Shown: positions 23,262 to 31,754 of the stretch, piece by piece
Layout of the letters: every line of letters begins with the position of its first letter
Numbering within the stretch: position 1 is the stretch's first letter
NCBI RefSeq assembly: GCF_019091455.1
Contig: NZ_JAGXJN010000027.1
Span: forward strand, 1 to 37,294
DNA: 37,294 bases
Origin: Chitinophaga sp. GbtcB8
GTDB taxonomy: Bacteria; Bacteroidota; Bacteroidia; Chitinophagales; Chitinophagaceae
Direction: 5' to 3'
The notes under the pieces: model-generated
What the model was told of the DNA's origin: nothing
Database searches by the model: none
The model's input: the letters and a program-made list of their open reading frames with translations, nothing else
Translations under genes and position numbers: made by a program

Positions 23262-25232
23262 ATGGTCTGTCAGGTTAAAATAAGGAAGTGCGCTCTGTCC
23301 CTCTTTTTTTGTTTGGGCGTTATAGCTTGCGCTAGTGCCCAGGAATTCCGTTTTACTACCAATGTAAGCAGCACCCGTGTTGCGCAGGATGAACCTTTCC
23401 AGATACAGTTCATGCTGGAAAATGCATCTAATGTAGCCAGCTTCACACCACCTGCTTTTACAGATTTTGAAGTAATGCAGGGCCCTTCCCAGGTACAGGG
23501 TCAATCCATTTACAACGGCCGCCGCTCTGAATACATAGCGCTGATCTATGTACTGCAGCCTAAACGCCCAGGTAACTTTACCTTATCCGGCGCCACGGCC
23601 CGGGTAAATGGGAATGTGGTACACTCCAATCCTGTTACTATTGAGGTGATCAAAAGTGTTAATCACAACGCTGCGCCGCCGCAGACTCCCACACAACAGC
23701 CGCCCGGCTTTCAACCCAGCCACCGCGGCCCGGATGAGGATGTGGCCGAAGGCATTTTGCGTAAGGGCGAGGATGTGGATGCCAAGCTGCGTAAAAATAT
23801 TTTCCTGAAAGTAGATGTAGATAAAACCAACCTGTATGAAGGTGAGCAACTAACGGCTACGTATAAACTGTATACCCGCCTGCCCACTAATTCCAGCGTA
23901 ACACGCGTACCGGCATTCAAAGGTTTTTCTGCCAAAGATATTGAGCTGCCTAACCCGCCGCAGGCCACTACGGAACGCATAAACGGGCAGCTGTTCAAAG
24001 TTTTCACCATCCGCAAAACACTGCTGTTCCCCTTACAATCCGGTAACCTGGAGCTGGATCCGGTAGAGGTGGATAACCAGGTACGCCTGGTAAAGCTTTC
24101 GCACGACAACCGCAAAAGATCCAGGGACCCGTTTGAAGATATTTTTAATGATCCCGGTTTTAAAGATCCCTTTAACGATCCGTTCTTTGATGATTTCTTT
24201 AACCGGCCGGAAGTGTCTTATGAAGACGTGCCGTATAAGATCCAGAGCGCCCCGGTAAAGATCACGGTAAAACCATTACCGGTTGATACCCGCCCGCCCA
24301 GCTACAACGGCGCGGTAGGGCACTTTAACATGAGCGCCACCATTGATAAAACTACACTTACTACTGATGATGCGCTGACCTTAAAAGTGAATATCTCCGG
24401 CCAGGGCAATGTGAACCTGCTGAACCAGCCGAAGGTAGAGATCCCCGGCAGCTTTGAAAAATACGATCCCAAGGTTACCGATAATATTGAAAAGAACAGT
24501 AACCCGCTTTCCGGCAGCCGGCAGTTTGAGTTTGCGCTGATGCCGCTGGAAGCAGGCGACCAAACCATTGCGCCTGTAGAGTTCTCGTACTTTGATCCCG
24601 TAGCGCATGCTTATAAAACCATTAAGTCGCAGGCATTTAATATTAAAGTAACGCCGGGCAAACAGAATAAACGGGATAAGGAAGATTTCAGCGTTGATAA
24701 AAATGTACTGATACCTGTGCACCTGGCGCCGCAGCGCTGGAGCAAAGATGCCGGCTTTTTACTGGGCAGCGTGTGGTACTACCTGTTATTGCTGGTACCC
24801 ATCATAGCGCTGATAGCAGGCATTTTATACCGCCGCCGCCAGCACTACCAGCAAAATAATGCCGCCCTGCTTAAACACCGCTACGCTAACAAGGCAGCGC
24901 TGAAACGTTTGGAGCTGGCTGCCCGTTACCTGAAAGAAGGGAAGGACCGCGCTTTTTACGAAGAAACTTCCCGCGCCGTATGGGGCTACCTGAGCCATAA
25001 GCTGGAAATTCCCTTTGCTGATCTGAATAAACAGCTGGTACAAAACAAGCTGGCCGGCCGCCGCATCAACGGGGATAATACCCTGCAGCTTTTTGACCTG
25101 CTGGATAACTGTGAAATGGCGCTATATGCACCGGCACAAAGCAACGATAAAATGCAGGGCACTTACCAGCAGGCCGTAAAAGTCATCAGCCAGCTGGAAG
25201 AGCAATTGAAAACGAAGCAACAAGTAGTATGA
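23262..25232 (+). CDS. batD: BatD-like protein (Oxygen tolerance family)
   Basis: A 656-residue exported membrane protein. A signal-like N-terminus (LFFCLGVIACASAQ, about residues 12-27) leads to repeated Ig-like beta domains (EFRFTTNVSSTRVAQDEPFQIQF; FRLKVDVDKTNLYEGEQL region; FNMSATIDKTTLTTDDALTLKV). One membrane helix lies near residues 500-522 (GSVWYYLLLLVPIIALIAGI), followed by a cytoplasmic tail. This is the BatD/BAT order; Bacteroides batD belongs to an aerotolerance locus. A -7-like TAAATTTG (23243-23250) sits 11 bases before the ATG. Its stop overlaps batE by four bases. batA, batB and batC are not here. Confidence 0.85.
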   Translation: MVCQVKIRKCALSLFFCLGVIACASAQEFRFTTNVSSTRVAQDEPFQIQFMLENASNVASFTPPAFTDFEVMQGPSQVQGQSIYNGRRSEYIALIYVLQPKRPGNFTLSGATARVNGNVVHSNPVTIEVIKSVNHNAAPPQTPTQQPPGFQPSHRGPDEDVAEGILRKGEDVDAKLRKNIFLKVDVDKTNLYEGEQLTATYKLYTRLPTNSSVTRVPAFKGFSAKDIELPNPPQATTERINGQLFKVFTIRKTLLFPLQSGNLELDPVEVDNQVRLVKLSHDNRKRSRDPFEDIFNDPGFKDPFNDPFFDDFFNRPEVSYEDVPYKIQSAPVKITVKPLPVDTRPPSYNGAVGHFNMSATIDKTTLTTDDALTLKVNISGQGNVNLLNQPKVEIPGSFEKYDPKVTDNIEKNSNPLSGSRQFEFALMPLEAGDQTIAPVEFSYFDPVAHAYKTIKSQAFNIKVTPGKQNKRDKEDFSVDKNVLIPVHLAPQRWSKDAGFLLGSVWYYLLLLVPIIALIAGILYRRRQHYQQNNAALLKHRYANKAALKRLELAARYLKEGKDRAFYEETSRAVWGYLSHKLEIPFADLNKQLVQNKLAGRRINGDNTLQLFDLLDNCEMALYAPAQSNDKMQGTYQQAVKVISQLEEQLKTKQQVV

Positions 25233-25990
25233 GACCGGTACGCTATATAATCCTTTTATTGCTGCTGGGTTATAATACCCTGCAGGCACAGGATCTTACG
25301 CCGCAGCAGCGGTTTGAAAAAGCCAATGCCCTGTACCAGCAAAATAAGTATACAGAGGCCGCCGGCATGTACCAGCAGCTGATCAACGAAGGTTATCCGC
25401 TGGAAGATCTGTACTTCAATGCAGGCAACGCCTACTACAAAAGCAACCGCACCGGTCAGGCTATTTATAACTACGAAAAAGCATTACAGCTTAACCCGTA
25501 TAATGAATCCGTTACCCATAACCTGGACCTGGCTAACCAGCGCGTACAGGGCTTTACCGATGAACTGCCTTTACTGTTCTTCCAGAGATGGTGGCAGCAG
25601 TGGGAGCACCTGCATACGCCCAATGGCTGGGCTGTTGGCAGCCTGGTGTTATTCTGGCTGCTGATTGGCGGGGTGCTGGCTTATTTGCTGGCAGCGCGTT
25701 TTAATAATCGTATAGTTCGTATGGGTGTCAGCGTTATAGGCGTAGTGTTTGTTGCGTACCTGTTCATGGCCATTTTCACCTACAGCAGCCTGCATAACCA
25801 CCATACCGGCATTGTTATGAACAGCGGCATTAAGGCCAAAGCAGCGCCTGACCAGAATGGGAAAGACCTGTTTGAGCTGAATGAAGGAATGAAAGTGCAG
25901 GTATTGGATGCTACTGCGGACTATTGCAAAGTGCAGCTGGCCGATGGTAAAACCGGGTGGATAGCCTGTGATGAGGTGAAACGTTTATAA
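25229..25990 (+). CDS. batE: BatE-like protein: TPR domain, two membrane helices, SH3-like domain
   Basis: A 253-residue protein with a signal-like N-terminus (MRPVRYIILLLLLGYNTLQA), TPR repeats at about 28-105 (ANALYQQNKYTEAAGMYQQL; NAGNAYYKSNRTGQAIYNYE), and two membrane helices (about 135-157 and 163-186). A bacterial SH3 domain follows at about 195-253 (NSGIKAKAAPDQNGKDLFEL, ending GWIACDEV). This is the usual BatE design. It overlaps batD by ATGA, so the two are coupled. Its last six bases overlap the convergent LytTR regulator. Confidence 0.85.
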   Translation: MRPVRYIILLLLLGYNTLQAQDLTPQQRFEKANALYQQNKYTEAAGMYQQLINEGYPLEDLYFNAGNAYYKSNRTGQAIYNYEKALQLNPYNESVTHNLDLANQRVQGFTDELPLLFFQRWWQQWEHLHTPNGWAVGSLVLFWLLIGGVLAYLLAARFNNRIVRMGVSVIGVVFVAYLFMAIFTYSSLHNHHTGIVMNSGIKAKAAPDQNGKDLFELNEGMKVQVLDATADYCKVQLADGKTGWIACDEVKRL

Positions 25991-26731
25991 CTTCTCGATC
26001 CGCGACATAAACTCCTGCTTGCGCTGCCGCGATACCGGTATGCTGGCGCCATCGCTCATAATGATCTCACCCCCGTCTCCCTTAATATATTTATCCATAA
26101 AGGAAAGGTTAATGAGGTAGCTGTGATGCACCCTGAAAAATCCTTTGTCTTTCAGTACTGCTTCCACTTCTTTTAAGGTGCGGCATATCAGCGGCGGGTT
26201 TTGGCCATCCTGCAGCAGCAGCCGGGTATAGGCGCCCTCCGCCATACAGTACATTACATCTTTGGGCAGCACCATGCGCAAGCCTTCCAGCGTGGGCAGG
26301 GCCAGGCGTTCATTAGCCTGCAGGTGCTCATGCAGGAACTGTAACAGATGCTGGAGCTTGGTGCCGGTAAGCAGCAGCTGCCGGGCCGCCGCTTTTTCCA
26401 CGGCCCTTAACAGCTCATCCTTATCAATAGGTTTTAAAAGATAATCCAGCGCGCTGTGGCGAATGGCGCGGATGGCGTATTGATCATACGCCGTAGTAAA
26501 GATCACAGAAAAAGGAATGGCAGGGCAGGCTTCCAGCAGCTCAAAACCATTCATACCAGGCATTTCCACATCCAGGAATAAGAGCTCCGGGGGCTGCCTT
26601 TCAATGGCTTCCAGCGCAGTGGGTCCATCAACGCAAACAGCATCAATGGTAATATCCGGGCAATGCCGGCTAAGGAGCAGCATTAATACATCACGACAGT
26701 GTTTTTCGTCATCCACAATAATGGCGCGCAT
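25985..26731 (-). CDS. LytTR-type response regulator (AlgR/LytR family)
   Basis: A 248-residue cytoplasmic regulator. The receiver domain (1-115) has the acidic pocket D7/D8, the phospho-acceptor D54 (LLFLDVEMPGMNG), the Thr in IFTTAYD and the Lys in LLKPID. The DNA-binding LytTR domain (about 145-245) is intact (RTLKEVEAVLKDKGFFRVHH; SYLINLSF; ISVSRQ-type end SIPVSRQRKQEF). It is expected to bind DNA when phosphorylated by the kinase encoded 125 bp upstream. The targets are unknown. The gene ends inside the end of batE, leaving no room for a terminator. Confidence 0.9.
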   Translation of the reverse strand: MRAIIVDDEKHCRDVLMLLLSRHCPDITIDAVCVDGPTALEAIERQPPELLFLDVEMPGMNGFELLEACPAIPFSVIFTTAYDQYAIRAIRHSALDYLLKPIDKDELLRAVEKAAARQLLLTGTKLQHLLQFLHEHLQANERLALPTLEGLRMVLPKDVMYCMAEGAYTRLLLQDGQNPPLICRTLKEVEAVLKDKGFFRVHHSYLINLSFMDKYIKGDGGEIIMSDGASIPVSRQRKQEFMSRIEKL

Positions 26732-26856
26732 TGGTGGCAGTTGGCAATAGTGATGGATAGTTAGAGTTGGCCTAATCTTCAGTTATGGATCTGTCCCACC
26801 GAAAAATTACGAAAATAAAATGTAAACCGCGTTTTTAACTGCAGCCGGGGTTATGC

Positions 26857-27669
26857 TCACCCGGCCTGCTGGTGGCGGCTGGTAATATGCTGAAGGTTAA
26901 TAGTAATACGGCTAACACTGGTTTGGGAAGGTTCATCATAAATATCCTGCTCCGTTACCTGGGCGTGTATGTGGTACTTTTCACTCATTATCTGCAGGCG
27001 CTCCGCTGCAATGGCTACGTTGCGGCTCAGCTGTGTGGCTGCATAGGAGGCGGGCTGCAGCTCCCCGCGTACACCATTATCCTCTACCTGTATAAATAGC
27101 TGATCCTGGTGGCGGCCAATAAATACTTCCAGCCGGCCGCCGCTTTTTTGCGGGCGCTGTAATATGCGGTGCCAGATGGCCTGCTGCACATAAGGCTGTA
27201 TGATCATGGGGGGTACCAGGGTGAATTGGTGGCTTACTTCCGGTGAAAGGTGCAGCTTGTACACGAACTGCGGTTCAAAACGCAGCTGCTCCAGCTGAAT
27301 GTACAGCTCCAGGGCTTCCACATCTTCCTCCAGGCTAATCCATTCTTTGTTAAAATTAGCTATCATGAGGCGCATCAGCTTTGAAAAGCGCGTCAGGTAC
27401 AGGGAGGCCATATCCGTGCTGGTGCTGAGAATGTAATGATGAATTGCGTTTAAACTGTTGAAGATGAAATGGGGGTCCATTTGCGCCTGAAAGGCATGCA
27501 GCTCAAGATTCACCATAGATTGCCGCTGGTTTATTTCCCTGGTGGAGTTACGCCTGATACTTCTTTCGCGGCGGTAAAATAAGTAACAGATAAGCGCTAT
27601 GCTTAATAAGAAGAATAACCAATAGTTCCAATCGCCCGCTGAAAACATATGCCCGGATTGCAGTAACAC
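26857..27669 (-). CDS. LytS-type histidine kinase with an altered N-box
   Basis: A 270-residue membrane protein with one N-terminal helix (about 15-32) and no recognisable sensor domain. The His_kinase motif has the phospho-accepting His67 in QMDPHFIFNSLN. The HATPase region is recognisable (VPPMIIQPYV; VEDNG), but the N-box ENAIKHG of this family reads QQAIWHR (162-168), so the Asn expected to coordinate Mg2+ is Gln163. The G1 box reads VEDNGVRG instead of VEDNGVGI. ATP binding may be weak or lost. It should pair with the downstream LytTR regulator. Starts at Met1 (27669) or Met8 are possible. Confidence 0.8.
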   Translation of the reverse strand: MLLQSGHMFSAGDWNYWLFFLLSIALICYLFYRRERSIRRNSTREINQRQSMVNLELHAFQAQMDPHFIFNSLNAIHHYILSTSTDMASLYLTRFSKLMRLMIANFNKEWISLEEDVEALELYIQLEQLRFEPQFVYKLHLSPEVSHQFTLVPPMIIQPYVQQAIWHRILQRPQKSGGRLEVFIGRHQDQLFIQVEDNGVRGELQPASYAATQLSRNVAIAAERLQIMSEKYHIHAQVTEQDIYDEPSQTSVSRITINLQHITSRHQQAG

Positions 27670-27821
27670 TAATAAGGTTTACAAAAGGATCAATAGCAAA
27701 GTGTAGCTGATACACCTATTAAATATCTACTAAATCGCACTGAATGTAAAGTGCCAATTACTACAAGGCAGTATTTATATTGCAATTGGAGGGAAAACTA
27801 TTATAAGTGGTTCAGGGTAAA

Positions 27822-28532
27822 TTACTGTTCCGTAAACTTGTAGCCAACCCCTCTTACAGAGTGGAAGTATTTGGAGTTACGGCTGTCTTCCTCAAAGTAT
27901 TTGCGGAAGTTCAGGATAAAATTATCAATGGTGCGGGTGGTGGGGTACACGTTATAACCCCATACTACCTGCAGTATCTTCTCGCGGGTTACTACCTCTC
28001 CCTTGTTCTCTATCAGCAGCTTCAGGAGCATGGTTTCTTTTTTACTCAGCTCATAGCTTTTCCCATCCTTTCCTATGCATTCCTGCGCAGCAAAGTCAAT
28101 GGTGTTATTGCCAAAGCGGTAAACGTTGGGCACACTATCCTTATCCTGTATACGCTTGTTCTTTACGATCAGCTTTTCCACCCTTAACAGCAGCTCTTCC
28201 AGGTTAAAGGGTTTGGTCATATAATCATCCCCCCCTTTTTTTAGGCCCAGCACACGGTCGGCGCTGCTGTTGCGGGCGCTCAGGAACAGGATGGGTACAT
28301 CATTATTTTGTATACGGATGTTCTCACACACGGCTATACCATCCATTTCCGGCAGCATAATATCCAGTATAATGAGGTCAAAATATTCGTTCTTCACTGC
28401 CTTTAGCGCAGTGGTACCATTATCTGCTGCTGTTACCTCATAACCTTCCAGCTCCAGGTTCAGCTTCAGCGCTTCCTGGAGGTTCTCCTCATCTTCTACT
28501 AATAGTATAGATGCTTTCGTTGCTTCTTTCAT
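27822..28532 (-). CDS. OmpR/PhoB-family response regulator
   Basis: A 236-residue transcription factor. The receiver domain has E13/D14, phospho-acceptor D57 (LIILDIMLPEMDG), the Ser in LFLSARN and the Lys in MTKPFNLEELLLRV. The C-terminal winged helix spans about 140-236 (SKKETMLLKLLIENKGEVVTREKI; TTRTIDNFILNFRKYF). It lies 61 bp downstream of its partner histidine kinase in the yicC-gldH-kinase-regulator run, so all four are probably one operon. The regulon is not predictable. Confidence 0.92.
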   Translation of the reverse strand: MKEATKASILLVEDEENLQEALKLNLELEGYEVTAADNGTTALKAVKNEYFDLIILDIMLPEMDGIAVCENIRIQNNDVPILFLSARNSSADRVLGLKKGGDDYMTKPFNLEELLLRVEKLIVKNKRIQDKDSVPNVYRFGNNTIDFAAQECIGKDGKSYELSKKETMLLKLLIENKGEVVTREKILQVVWGYNVYPTTRTIDNFILNFRKYFEEDSRNSKYFHSVRGVGYKFTEQ

Positions 28533-28593
28533 ATCCTTCTAAGTTACATCTTCCGCTTTACAGATTGTCGGAATTGAAAACTGTGGTGCAAAT

Positions 28594-29610
28594 TTACGCC
28601 GTTTGCACGGAATATAACGGCCAGCTGATCTCAAAGCAGGCGCCTGAGGGAGTATTATCCTTTACCTGTATGGTAGCGCCATGCTGTTCCATGATCTTTT
28701 GGGTAAGGAACAGGCCCAGGCCGGAGCCCTTTGCCTTACGGGTATTTTCATTGCCAATACGGTAAAACTTCATGAACACCCGCTTGCGCTCTTCCACCGG
28801 TATGCCCGGCCCCTGGTCAGATACCTGCCACTTTAATACATGCCCGTTTTCGTGTAAACGTACCTTGATGACGGTTTGCTTAGGCGCATATTTTACTGCA
28901 TTTTCCACTAAGTTGCTCAATACCATCTGCAGCATGAATTTATCGCCCTCCACCCATATACGGGGCTGTATATCAGCTACAATGGTGTGGGTAGTAATGC
29001 GCGCCTGCAGCTCTTTGATATTACCATCCAGCAGGGCTGAAAAATCAAGCGGCTCCCTGAACAGTTTGTAACGGTCTGCTTCCAGCTGGGAGGCTAACAG
29101 TATGTTGTTGCACAGCTGGTCCAGGCGGTCGGTTTCTTTAATGGTATTCTCTACCAGTTTTAGCCGCTTTTCCTCATCCAGTTTGTGTTTGCGAATGGTT
29201 TCCAGGTTTAGTTTTGCCGCAGCTATGGGCGATTTTAGCTCATGCGTTACCGCCATCATAAAGTTCTGCTGCTGCCGGGTAAGCTTCATATGTTTCCATA
29301 TGGAGCGGTATACAAAAAAGGCGCCTACCAGTATAATACCCAGGAAGGTGCCGCCTTCTCCAAAAAATTTAAAGGTGCGCATGCGCTCATCCTTTTCTAT
29401 ACGCTGCAGCTCCATCTGGTATTCCACGGGGTGTGCCACGTTATCAATACGCAGCTCCAGGTTGCGCCGCTCAAAACCGGTGATCTGCCGGCCCTGCAGG
29501 TACAGCAGCACGCCCCACCATACCAGTGCCAGTATGGTATAGGCCAATACAAAAAGGTAAATGAAGGAGGTTACCTTCTGATCCTGTAGTTTATGTAAGA
29601 AACGTCTCAT
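28594..29610 (-). CDS. Sensor histidine kinase (HisKA/HATPase)
   Basis: A 338-residue membrane kinase. The N-terminal helix is about 14-38 and a second helix about 87-101, with a short exported loop between them, so no large sensor domain exists. The phospho-accepting His is H123 in AVTHELKSPIAAAKLN. The ATPase has an intact N-box (NLVENAVKYAP), G1 VSDQGPGIP, F-box and G2 GSGLGLFLTQKI. It partners with the OmpR-type regulator downstream. Its start overlaps the gldH stop by ATGA, so signal detection may be linked to the gliding lipoprotein or simply share its transcript. Confidence 0.9.
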   Translation of the reverse strand: MRRFLHKLQDQKVTSFIYLFVLAYTILALVWWGVLLYLQGRQITGFERRNLELRIDNVAHPVEYQMELQRIEKDERMRTFKFFGEGGTFLGIILVGAFFVYRSIWKHMKLTRQQQNFMMAVTHELKSPIAAAKLNLETIRKHKLDEEKRLKLVENTIKETDRLDQLCNNILLASQLEADRYKLFREPLDFSALLDGNIKELQARITTHTIVADIQPRIWVEGDKFMLQMVLSNLVENAVKYAPKQTVIKVRLHENGHVLKWQVSDQGPGIPVEERKRVFMKFYRIGNENTRKAKGSGLGLFLTQKIMEQHGATIQVKDNTPSGACFEISWPLYSVQTA

Positions 29611-30095
29611 GGCCGTGCGCCGGCTTTCTCTATCCGCAGTCCCACATTCATCACATAAGGCAGCGGATTTTGCCGCATATTTTGTTCAAATGTAAAACGA
29701 TAGGTGCCGGGCTTGTTCAGGATGGCCTTTTGCTGGATAGGAATGCGGTGCTCATAAATATCATCCAGCCTGCTGCCTAACCATTTGCCGGAAGCATCTG
29801 CCAGCGGCAGCTCTACCCGGCGGGGTTGCAGGCTGCTGTCGCCCGGGAACTGGGTATTTACCAGCACCCATATATTGCTGTAGGGGTAAGCATCCTGGTG
29901 GCGGATGTTTACATAAATGTTATACAGGTAGGCTGTGTCTTCCGGTTTAATGGTTACCTCAAATACAGGTTTGTATTGATAGCTCCACTGGTGCCCCGGT
30001 ATTTCCTGGTTCTTTTCATAGGCATCCATTTTAACCGGCAGGCAGGATGCCAGTCCCAGGCAGCCTATTACAATGGCTGCCCCCATTTGTTTCAT
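29607..30095 (-). CDS. gldH: Gliding motility lipoprotein GldH-like
   Basis: A 162-residue exported lipoprotein with the signal peptide MKQMGAAIVIGCLGLASC (lipobox LASC). The mature part has a beta-rich GldH-like domain (VFEVTIKPEDTAYLYNIYVN, IRHQDAYPYSNIWV, PGTYRFTFEQNMRQNPLPYV). GldH proteins contribute to gliding in Flavobacterium johnsoniae and are conserved in Bacteroidota, including non-gliders. The start at 30095 gives the best signal peptide, 8 bases after the yicC stop. An earlier ATG at 30113 would overlap yicC. Confidence 0.88.
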   Translation of the reverse strand: MKQMGAAIVIGCLGLASCLPVKMDAYEKNQEIPGHQWSYQYKPVFEVTIKPEDTAYLYNIYVNIRHQDAYPYSNIWVLVNTQFPGDSSLQPRRVELPLADASGKWLGSRLDDIYEHRIPIQQKAILNKPGTYRFTFEQNMRQNPLPYVMNVGLRIEKAGARP

Positions 30096-30102
30096 AAGTT
30101 GA

Positions 30103-30978
30103 CTATAGTACATTTAATACTTGTTCTTTGGCCTTTTCCAGTTCGTCTTTCATTAATACCACCCATTGCTGTATGCCGGCATCGTTGGCTTTAGAGCCGG
30201 TGGTGTTTATTTCACGACCTACTTCCTGCAGCACAAAACCCAGCTTTTTACCCTTGGCCATATCTGCTTCGCGCAGTATCTCCTTAAAGTAACGGCAGTG
30301 GTTTTCCAGGCGCACCAGCTCTTCAGAGATATCCAGCTTCTCTAAATAAAAGATCAGCTCCTGCTCCAAACGGTTGGCATCCACATTCTCCTTACCTACA
30401 TAGTCTGACAGCAGCTGTTCCAAGCGCTGGCGTATACGGTCTTTACGCAGGGGGTCCAGCTCCCGTACCTTTACACAATAACTTTCTATATTCTCAATCC
30501 GCAGCAGCAGGTCGGCCTCCAGTACGGCGCCTTCATCCTGGCGGTGGTTATCCAGTTCTTCCAGTGCGGATCTTAATACCTTCTGAATGGCCAGCCATTC
30601 CTCTTCCGCAATCTGCTCAGTGGCCGGGGTTATTACCTCCGGGAGCTTCATCAGCACATTCAGCATATCATCCTGCGGCAGGTTCAGTTCTGTTGCCAGG
30701 GTGGTAATGGATTGATAGTAGAACTTAGCCAGCTCCGTATTTACCATAACCGGCCGGGTAGCCCCGTTCTGACGTATGTTGATGGTAGCATCCAGCGTAC
30801 CGCGCTGCAAGGTTTGCTGCAGCTGGTTGCGGATGTCAAACTCGTACGGTCTTAATAAGGGGGATAATTTCAGATTCACCTCAAACTGTTTACCGTTCAA
30901 AGATTTTATCTCTACGGTTATAATAGTTTCTCCGCGCGTGCTTTCTGCCCTTCCAAACCCGGTCATTGATTTCAGCAT
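30103..30978 (-). CDS. YicC/YloC family endoribonuclease
   Basis: A 291-residue cytoplasmic protein of standard family length. The N-terminus MLKSMTGFGRAE is diagnostic, and the C-terminal domain holds KKLGFVLQEVGREINTTGSKAND, the conserved block thought to carry catalytic residues. YicC family proteins are ribonucleases that affect small-RNA and mRNA turnover in E. coli and B. subtilis. It heads the yicC-gldH-kinase-regulator run and has a clear Bacteroidota promoter upstream, with gldH close downstream. Confidence 0.92.
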   Translation of the reverse strand: MLKSMTGFGRAESTRGETIITVEIKSLNGKQFEVNLKLSPLLRPYEFDIRNQLQQTLQRGTLDATINIRQNGATRPVMVNTELAKFYYQSITTLATELNLPQDDMLNVLMKLPEVITPATEQIAEEEWLAIQKVLRSALEELDNHRQDEGAVLEADLLLRIENIESYCVKVRELDPLRKDRIRQRLEQLLSDYVGKENVDANRLEQELIFYLEKLDISEELVRLENHCRYFKEILREADMAKGKKLGFVLQEVGREINTTGSKANDAGIQQWVVLMKDELEKAKEQVLNVL

Positions 30979-30997
30979 ATGGATTGTTTGTTGGTAA

Positions 30998-31028
30998 CAA
31001 ACCTAGCTAAATTAGTGGAAAGCGCAAA
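30998..31028 (-). promoter_or_regulatory. Bacteroidota-type promoter of yicC
   Basis: On the minus strand, TTTG (31025-31028), a 19-bp spacer and TAGGTTTG (30998-31005, a perfect TAnnTTTG). The yicC ATG lies 19 bases downstream. Confidence 0.75.
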
Positions 31029-31030
31029 GG

Positions 31031-31113
31031 ATAGCTGTTAGCTATTAGCTTTTAACCGTTAGCGGGGGCCATTAGCTAAAAGCTAAAAGCTAACCACTAA
31101 AAGCTGATAGCTT
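31031..31113. repeat. Word palindrome 6 (7-bp unit AGCTNTT)
   Basis: Arms at 31040-31063 and 31089-31112 match at 20 of 24 positions. The left arm is AGCTGTT, AGCTATT, AGCTTTT, AACCGTT; the right arm, read on the other strand, is AGCTATC, AGCTTTT, AGTGGTT, AGCTTTT. The period is 7 bp. One end touches the rluE stop codon (31112-31114) and the other lies 2 bp from the yicC -33 element. Confidence 0.75.
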
Positions 31114-31696
31114 ATTTAAAAAGCGCATTGTAAACGGCTTCCCGCTCGAGCTGTAACATATCTCCGGGTTGCAGGCCGTTAAGGGTAAGGCCGGCTATCC
31201 GGTAACGGATAAGCCTCAACGTCGGGAAACCAGCAGCTGCCGTCATTTTACGTACCTGCCGGTTCTTACCTTCTTTAAGCATTAGCTGTATCCAGGGAGC
31301 CGGTATTTCTTTACGGAAGCGTATAGGCGGGTTACGTTCCGGTACCGGCGGCGGTGTTTCAAACAAAGCCGCTTTGCAGCGTTGGGTGTTATAAGGTTTA
31401 CCATCAATGTTAATAGTTACTCCCTGCTGCAGCTGCGTTATTGCAGCAGGTGTAATGGCGCCGTCTACCTGCACCCAATACTCTCTTTCATGTGCAAAGC
31501 GTGGATTTAATAAACGGTGGTTCAACGTTTTATCGTTGGTTAATATCAATAGTCCTTCACTATCATAATCCAGCCGGCCAACAGGATATACATCTTTGGG
31601 CACGGCAAAATAATCGGCCAGGCAGGCTTTGTTTGCTTCCTTACTGAACTGTGTAAGCACCTGGTAAGGCTTATAAATAACGTAATAGTACAACAA
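31112..31696 (-). CDS. rluE: 23S rRNA pseudouridine synthase, RluE/RsuA type without S4 domain
   Basis: A protein of about 194 residues that converts uridine to pseudouridine in ribosomal RNA. Key motifs are YYYVIYKPYQVLTQFS at the start, the catalytic Asp region VGRLDYDSEGLLILTND, and EGKNRQVRKMTAAAGFPTLRLIR. No S4 RNA-binding domain precedes them, as in RluE. No ATG starts the family-like region; TTG at 31696 (or 31693) in front of LYYYVIYKPY fits best, while an ATG at 31780 would run back into the divergent fnr-like gene. Confidence 0.85.
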   Translation of the reverse strand: MLYYYVIYKPYQVLTQFSKEANKACLADYFAVPKDVYPVGRLDYDSEGLLILTNDKTLNHRLLNPRFAHEREYWVQVDGAITPAAITQLQQGVTINIDGKPYNTQRCKAALFETPPPVPERNPPIRFRKEIPAPWIQLMLKEGKNRQVRKMTAAAGFPTLRLIRYRIAGLTLNGLQPGDMLQLEREAVYNALFK

Positions 31697-31711
31697 CAGC
31701 TGATAATGGTC

Positions 31712-31743
31712 TTTGGTGAACGCCCTGCAAATTAGTAATTTTG
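31712..31743 (+). promoter_or_regulatory. Promoter of the FNR-like gene, overlapping a divergent -7-like box
   Basis: TTTG (31712-31715), a 20-bp spacer and a perfect TAATTTTG (31736-31743). The reverse complement of the same short stretch gives CTAATTTGC, a near match to the -7 consensus for rluE on the minus strand, so the two divergent promoters share bases. The FNR-like ATG is 11 bases past the -7 element. Confidence 0.65.
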
Positions 31744-31754
31744 CAGCATCGCAT

